This document shows positions 12,371 to 16,219 of a stretch of DNA of 16,219 nucleotides, in pieces. The stretch is from Haplosporangium gracile (Eukaryota; Mortierellomycota; Mortierellomycetes; Mortierellales; Mortierellaceae): NCBI GenBank assembly GCA_015499985.1, contig JAAAUF010000031.1, forward strand, positions 44,163-60,381. The letters are read 5' to 3'. The translations under genes were made by a program, and so were the position numbers. Each line of letters opens with the position of its first letter. Position 1 is the stretch's first letter. The notes under the pieces were generated by a model. The model ran no database searches. It worked only from the letters and a program-made list of their open reading frames with translations, and was not told the origin of the DNA.

Positions 12371-13281
12371 GTAACAAAGCAAAGTTACTCCATCTCTTCT
12401 CCGTCTCCCACCCAAGTACACGTGCGTTCACAAAAACTAAAAACTTTACACAAAGTGACATGGTCAAACAATTCGAGGAATATTTTAATATCAAAATCTT
12501 TATTTTTTTTGAAATATATGTGTAATCCGATTGCTTTTTTCTGTTTCTAAATCTCAACTTCATCATAGGCGGTCTGGCAGACACGATCTTCTAAATCAGG
12601 GGCACTGCGCTTAGTCCACACTTTGGTCCACAACTCTCTCGCAGACGATTTTTAAGTTGATATGCGACGAGCCCTGGAACAGCTCGCCGTTACTGACGGT
12701 CGTTTCGATTGATGAAGCAGCGACAAGCCACCAGGCTATCCAAAGGGCAGTCTGAGTCCATCAGACCGAGAACAACCCCCTAACCTTTGATTTTCGAGCA
12801 GCCCCTGTTCTTCGGGAAAAAAATTACAGCGTAATGGAAAACCCCTGACAGGATACTCTCTTACATTGCTGCTGATAATAGCCCCTGTTGGAATGAGCAT
12901 TGGGGATCCCTGTTAAGCAGTGGGTGCTGGGTTCAGGCTCAGATTAGAAGAAACCCCGGCAAAGATTAACAGCTATACATACAAAGGAGATCTCAAACCA
13001 ACCAAAGCTGTTTCTAAAAGTCGCCTCCTCTTCTGCTCCATGTGAATGTCTTTCATTATTCTTTACGTTTGTACAACATCGACAAACCCTACGCCATTCC
13101 ATTCTCCACCCTGGGTTGCTAATAGCCATGGCAAACAGGGGGAAACGAGTTGCAGATTGAAGGTAGAAAGAGCGCACATTTCCAAAAGTTCAATCCAATG
13201 TCCCTCTCAACGTTGTTTTAGACATCCTCGAGCTGTTCACTTTTTTTTTGTTTGTGCTTCAAAGAATGCAAAAAGAAGCTT

Positions 13282-15348
13282 CTACTTGTCGACCAGCTTC
13301 AACATCTCGTCCTGGAAAAAGGCGTACTTGTCATCCACCTCCCGCGACATTCTTCTCAAATCAAATGCGTGTCGCACACCCTGACCCTTCAGCTGGGCAA
13401 CCTCCTTCTTGAGTGAGGTCATCTCGTCCAAGTCATCGCGTCGCACTCCTTGGTTTTTCAACTGAACCACCTCCTTCTTGAGGTCGGCAATCTCATCCGA
13501 GAGTTCGCGTTTCATATCTTGATCCCTCAACTGAGCAAGCTCCTTCTTGAGCCCGGCGATCTCGCCCAAGAGCTCCTTGTTCGTATCCCTCTCTCTCAAC
13601 TTGTCCATCTCCTCCCTCAATCCTGCAACCAAATCCGAAAAGTTCTTGATCTCCTGGGATCGGGTAACATCAACAATCTTCAGACCGACAACGTCACTCA
13701 TGAGGTCCTGTATGGTCTGTACTTGCGCATTCATCACCTTCAGCTGATCGCCAGTCATATTGATTATTGCTACCGTCGATATTCCTGAAATATCGGTCTT
13801 GTCCTTCAGGCTCTCACACTCCTCCAGAACTCCTCCTTGGTTTGTTTGTTCGAGAAAATGTTGGACTCGTAGAGATTGTTCCTGCTGTGGTTCCCAATGC
13901 ATTGTCTCTGACTGCTGCGATCCCGCGGGCCTGGGATCCATCTGACCATATTGCAAGGCCGGGGATAATGCACCGCTGTTTTCGGTGCTGTAGGTCCGTG
14001 GGCCGAATTTATAGTAAATATTGGCGGAGTTGTTGCCTAAACCATTGTCATCGTCAAATCTTGATTTGATGGGGCTGGTGCGTCCGGGTGATCGCTCCAT
14101 AATCCCAGCATCCAATTGCTCATCTCGCTCCACACACCCTTCACTTTCCTTCCCCTCTTCCTCGTCGTCAAGCAAAGGCTGGTTATCTGTGTGTCCATCC
14201 AGTGGTTGATTATCCCACTGTTCATTCTCGACGTGTCCTCCTCCATCACCTTTTAATCTCTCTAATCGTGCATTGATCGCTCTGTCAATATAAAGAAGAT
14301 CCATCGCAGCATGAGTCATTCTGGTCGGCCTCCAAGGATCGCGTCGTGACGCCTCAGATGCCTGGAAGGACTCGAGCTGCTGCGCCTTGGACACCATAGT
14401 AGAATAAAGACTCACAAGACTGTGCCCAGTCACACCTCTGAACAAAGTTGGAAACTTGGACACCAACTCTCTGGCAAGGTCGACAAAAATCAAACTCTTC
14501 CCCTGAGGAATCCTGAACGCATAGTCCGGAACAGAAAGCTTGGCAATCGTTCGCAGTTTTTCGTTCAAGAAACGCGCTGCCAGTAAGATCCGGGGCTGAT
14601 TGACTCTCATCGAGGTGAAACAGAGTTTTCGATACGGTAGCCGGGAATCGGAGGAAGGAGTGCTTGACACTGTCCTACAAGGTTCTCTTTGTAAAAAGGC
14701 AGTAATTTCCTCTACAAATACAGAGAGAAAAAATATTTGATAAGCTTAAAGTGTAAGCATTGCCATTTCATCCAGCCAAAAAATGAGGACAGGCAAATAC
14801 AAGAATTTGAGCATACTGTCTTGCTGCTTCGGATTTAGGAGTTTGTCAACGTTGGGTGGATCCTTGAAGTACATGTTAAAGTCTGCAGCGATGAGAACCG
14901 ATCTGTCGAGCTTGATTCTGAAATAAGGTCTAGTGCCTTTTTCCTCCTTCGAAGGCACCACCAACGGAGGGTTCCTTGTAGGGCTAGAGTAGCCAGATCC
15001 TGAGGTGATGGTATTGCAGGACTGTCCGGTGTGGGAAAAATTGGATATGGCGGAGTTGGAGCTAGGACTGTTGGTGTTAGGAGGCGTGGCACCTTCAAGT
15101 CTGGATGTTTCTGCGGTTGATAAAGAGGAAGAATCAGTGTTCGCGGTATTGAATGTCGACAAGAGCGCTTCCCATGCTCGCCTTAGAGAAGAGGGCTTTT
15201 CAGAATTTCGCTGGTGAGAGTAGCTGGTCGAGAAACACACCGAGAAGGATAACGGAGCGTTGTGGGTGAGTGGTCGAGTGCTGGTGCGTATGTTCCTATA
15301 AAGCAAGGAAGTATTCGTGCGACCGAGTGAAGTGTGTTTAGCGAACAT
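13282..15348 (-). CDS. Unrecognised family protein, inverted intact copy with extended coiled coil (two exons, 653 aa)
   Basis: I do not recognise this protein, but it is a paralogue of the gene at 7961-9808. Exon 1 is 14817-15348, the intron 14712-14816 (donor GTATGC, acceptor TAG, phase 1, same site as in the paralogues) and exon 2 13282-14711. Residues 1-49 have no acidic residue and many Arg, Ser and Thr, like a mitochondrial presequence; the other intact copy lacks this. A Ser/Thr/Asn-rich region follows, then the DP motif AADFNMYFKDPPNVDKLL at 154-171. The helical core spans about 216-327, with PRILLAARFLNEKL, TLFRGVTGHSLVSLY and AAMDLLYIDRAI. An acidic patch lies near 359-376. Residues 491-653 form a long coiled coil containing about four 23-residue repeats (539-631). 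The frame is fully open. Function and location are unknown; a targeting peptide plus coiled coil could suggest an organelle-associated structural protein. Confidence 0.8.
13351..13629 (-). repeat. Four 69-bp coding repeats (23-residue coiled-coil units)
   Basis: Successive units start VAGLREEMDKLRERD, IAGLKKELAQLRDQD, IADLKKEVVQLKNQG and MTSLKKEVAQLKGQG, each about 23 residues (69 bp), the last slightly longer. The middle units are most alike. The other intact paralogue has about one such unit, so the array grew by internal duplication in this copy or shrank in the other. Confidence 0.85.
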
Positions 15349-16219
15349 TTGGGGAAACGAGGGGTGAGTGCAGCAAGAGTTCTATTTCGTTTGGATGAAA
15401 AAAATCAAAAGAACAAAAAAAGCGGTGAAGAGAGAAGGAAACTAGACAAACTTCTTTTCACACGCTGATAGTTGTCACAACACCACCGTCACATCTGATC
15501 ACCATGAAAATAATTTGGTAATGTCTTTTTGATTGCTATTCCTACTTTACTATTTACTTGTAGTAGTCATTGTTCATGTTATTGTTCCCGCTTCTATTCT
15601 ATTCATATATGAGCGATATTGCAATTGATGGTCTTGTCATTAGTTTGTAGTTGTTGTTGTAATTGTTGTAGTTATTGTAGTCGTCAAGTTGATTTGTTCT
15701 GGTAGCCACACAGGGAGTCGAGCAGGTTGATCACCCTTGCCATCGAGCACAAAGATCTCGACGGTTGGATCGCGCTGCTGAGACTGCTTTGACTCTCTCG
15801 ACTGGACCTGATGCTAATCTTGACGCTGCAACTTGCGATGCTGGCCAGTCGCGGGGCAGGGGTACTGAGTCTTTCTAGGGAGTTGCTCCAAGTGAGGATT
15901 TTGAATCTGAATCTGACCATACTATTCTTGTTGTTGCACGAGTGGTGATCTCTGGTTGAGAGAGTTGGGTGATCCCATAGTAGTGTCACTCAGACCTGGA
16001 CGCTGCTGAGCTTGTTGAGACTTGTCCTGCGGACGGTAAAGAGTAACAGTCTAAACCGGGTTATGGACAAATCTTGGTAACCAATTTTTCTCGGTTAATT
16101 GAACTGTCAGTTTGAAAGTGAGTGATAAGGAGACGCGTCGGCGGTTACTACATCTTGCTCTAGCCTTTTTATCGTCGTCAGTCTAATAGGTTCGTATTAG
16201 TTAACTTATTAGAAGCCAA
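15349..16219. other. Gene-poor right end upstream of the inverted copy
   Basis: The first 130 bp or so must hold the promoter and leader of the inverted family gene, whose sense strand is T/C-rich here. From 15530 to 15680 there is simple TTG/TAG-rich sequence. From about 15690 to 16020 both strands have medium open frames that look protein-like in places, for example SNSLERLSTPAPRLAS on the minus strand, but stops interrupt the plus-strand frames and no family is recognisable. It may be a decayed element or the edge of an unseen gene. Nothing further can be supported. Confidence 0.4.

Larger units (their letters stand above)
11931..13281. other. Gene-poor spacer between the convergent family copies
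   Basis: This 1.35-kb stretch contains no gene I can support. It has a poly-T run at 12092-12106, a 7-bp hairpin at 12369-12390, and a 64-codon plus-strand ORF at 12176-12370 with a hydrophobic start. It also has an ATG-less minus-strand frame (12611-12760) including WTQTALWIAWWLVAASS. The segment 12780-12940 contains GCCCCTGTT twice. Some of this may be old transposon sequence, but no terminal repeats or transposase motifs are visible. Confidence 0.5.

Noticed and set aside
12369..12390. Hairpin GAGTAAC...GTTACTC as a terminator
   Set aside because: The 7-bp stem is perfect but short, has no adjacent gene end, and stem-loop terminators of this kind are not the rule in nuclear fungal genes.
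12910..12945. tRNA-like A-box and B-box motifs
   Set aside because: TTAAGCAGTGGG and GGGTTCAGGCTC resemble pol III boxes, but they are about 12 bp apart, too close for a tRNA, and no cloverleaf can be drawn.

Overview
This window reads as nuclear DNA from a filamentous, early-diverging fungus. The genes are split by short GT-AG introns of about 90-230 bp, most with GTAAGT-like donors. Start codons follow pyrimidine-rich leaders, and two housekeeping enzymes carry mitochondrial-type N-termini. The style fits Mucoromycota or Mortierellomycota, but that placement is inference and no marker here proves it.

Left part (1-6031). Two conserved genes are transcribed away from each other across a 1.17 kb intergenic region rich in simple sequence. 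On the minus strand is the 5' half of biotin synthase (BIO2), which runs off the left edge. On the plus strand is a complete six-exon gene for mitochondrial leucyl-tRNA synthetase, 1024 aa when spliced, with its catalytic and editing motifs intact.

Middle and right part (about 6360-15348). This is a cluster of five members of one gene family that I do not recognise. Two are decayed 3' remnants (about 6360-7004 and 7238-7769). One is apparently intact (7961-9808, two exons, 539 aa). One is a clear pseudogene with frame breaks and a nonsense codon (10369-11930). One is intact and inverted (13282-15348, two exons, 653 aa). The better copies share a Ser/Thr-rich N-terminus, a short DP-containing motif cut by a phase-1 intron at the same place, a helical core of about 115 residues with an LF(R/Q)GVTG signature, an acidic or low-complexity linker and a C-terminal coiled coil. 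The layout suggests birth-and-death evolution of a local gene array. A faint resemblance of the core to Myb/SANT-like domains is only a hypothesis.

The spacers hold a possible MITE-like element between the third and fourth copies (9924-10199, perfect 18-bp inverted ends), several short tandem repeats, and two gene-poor stretches (11931-13281 and 15349-16219) with no gene I can support. The two enzymes at the left have no visible functional link to the repeated family.
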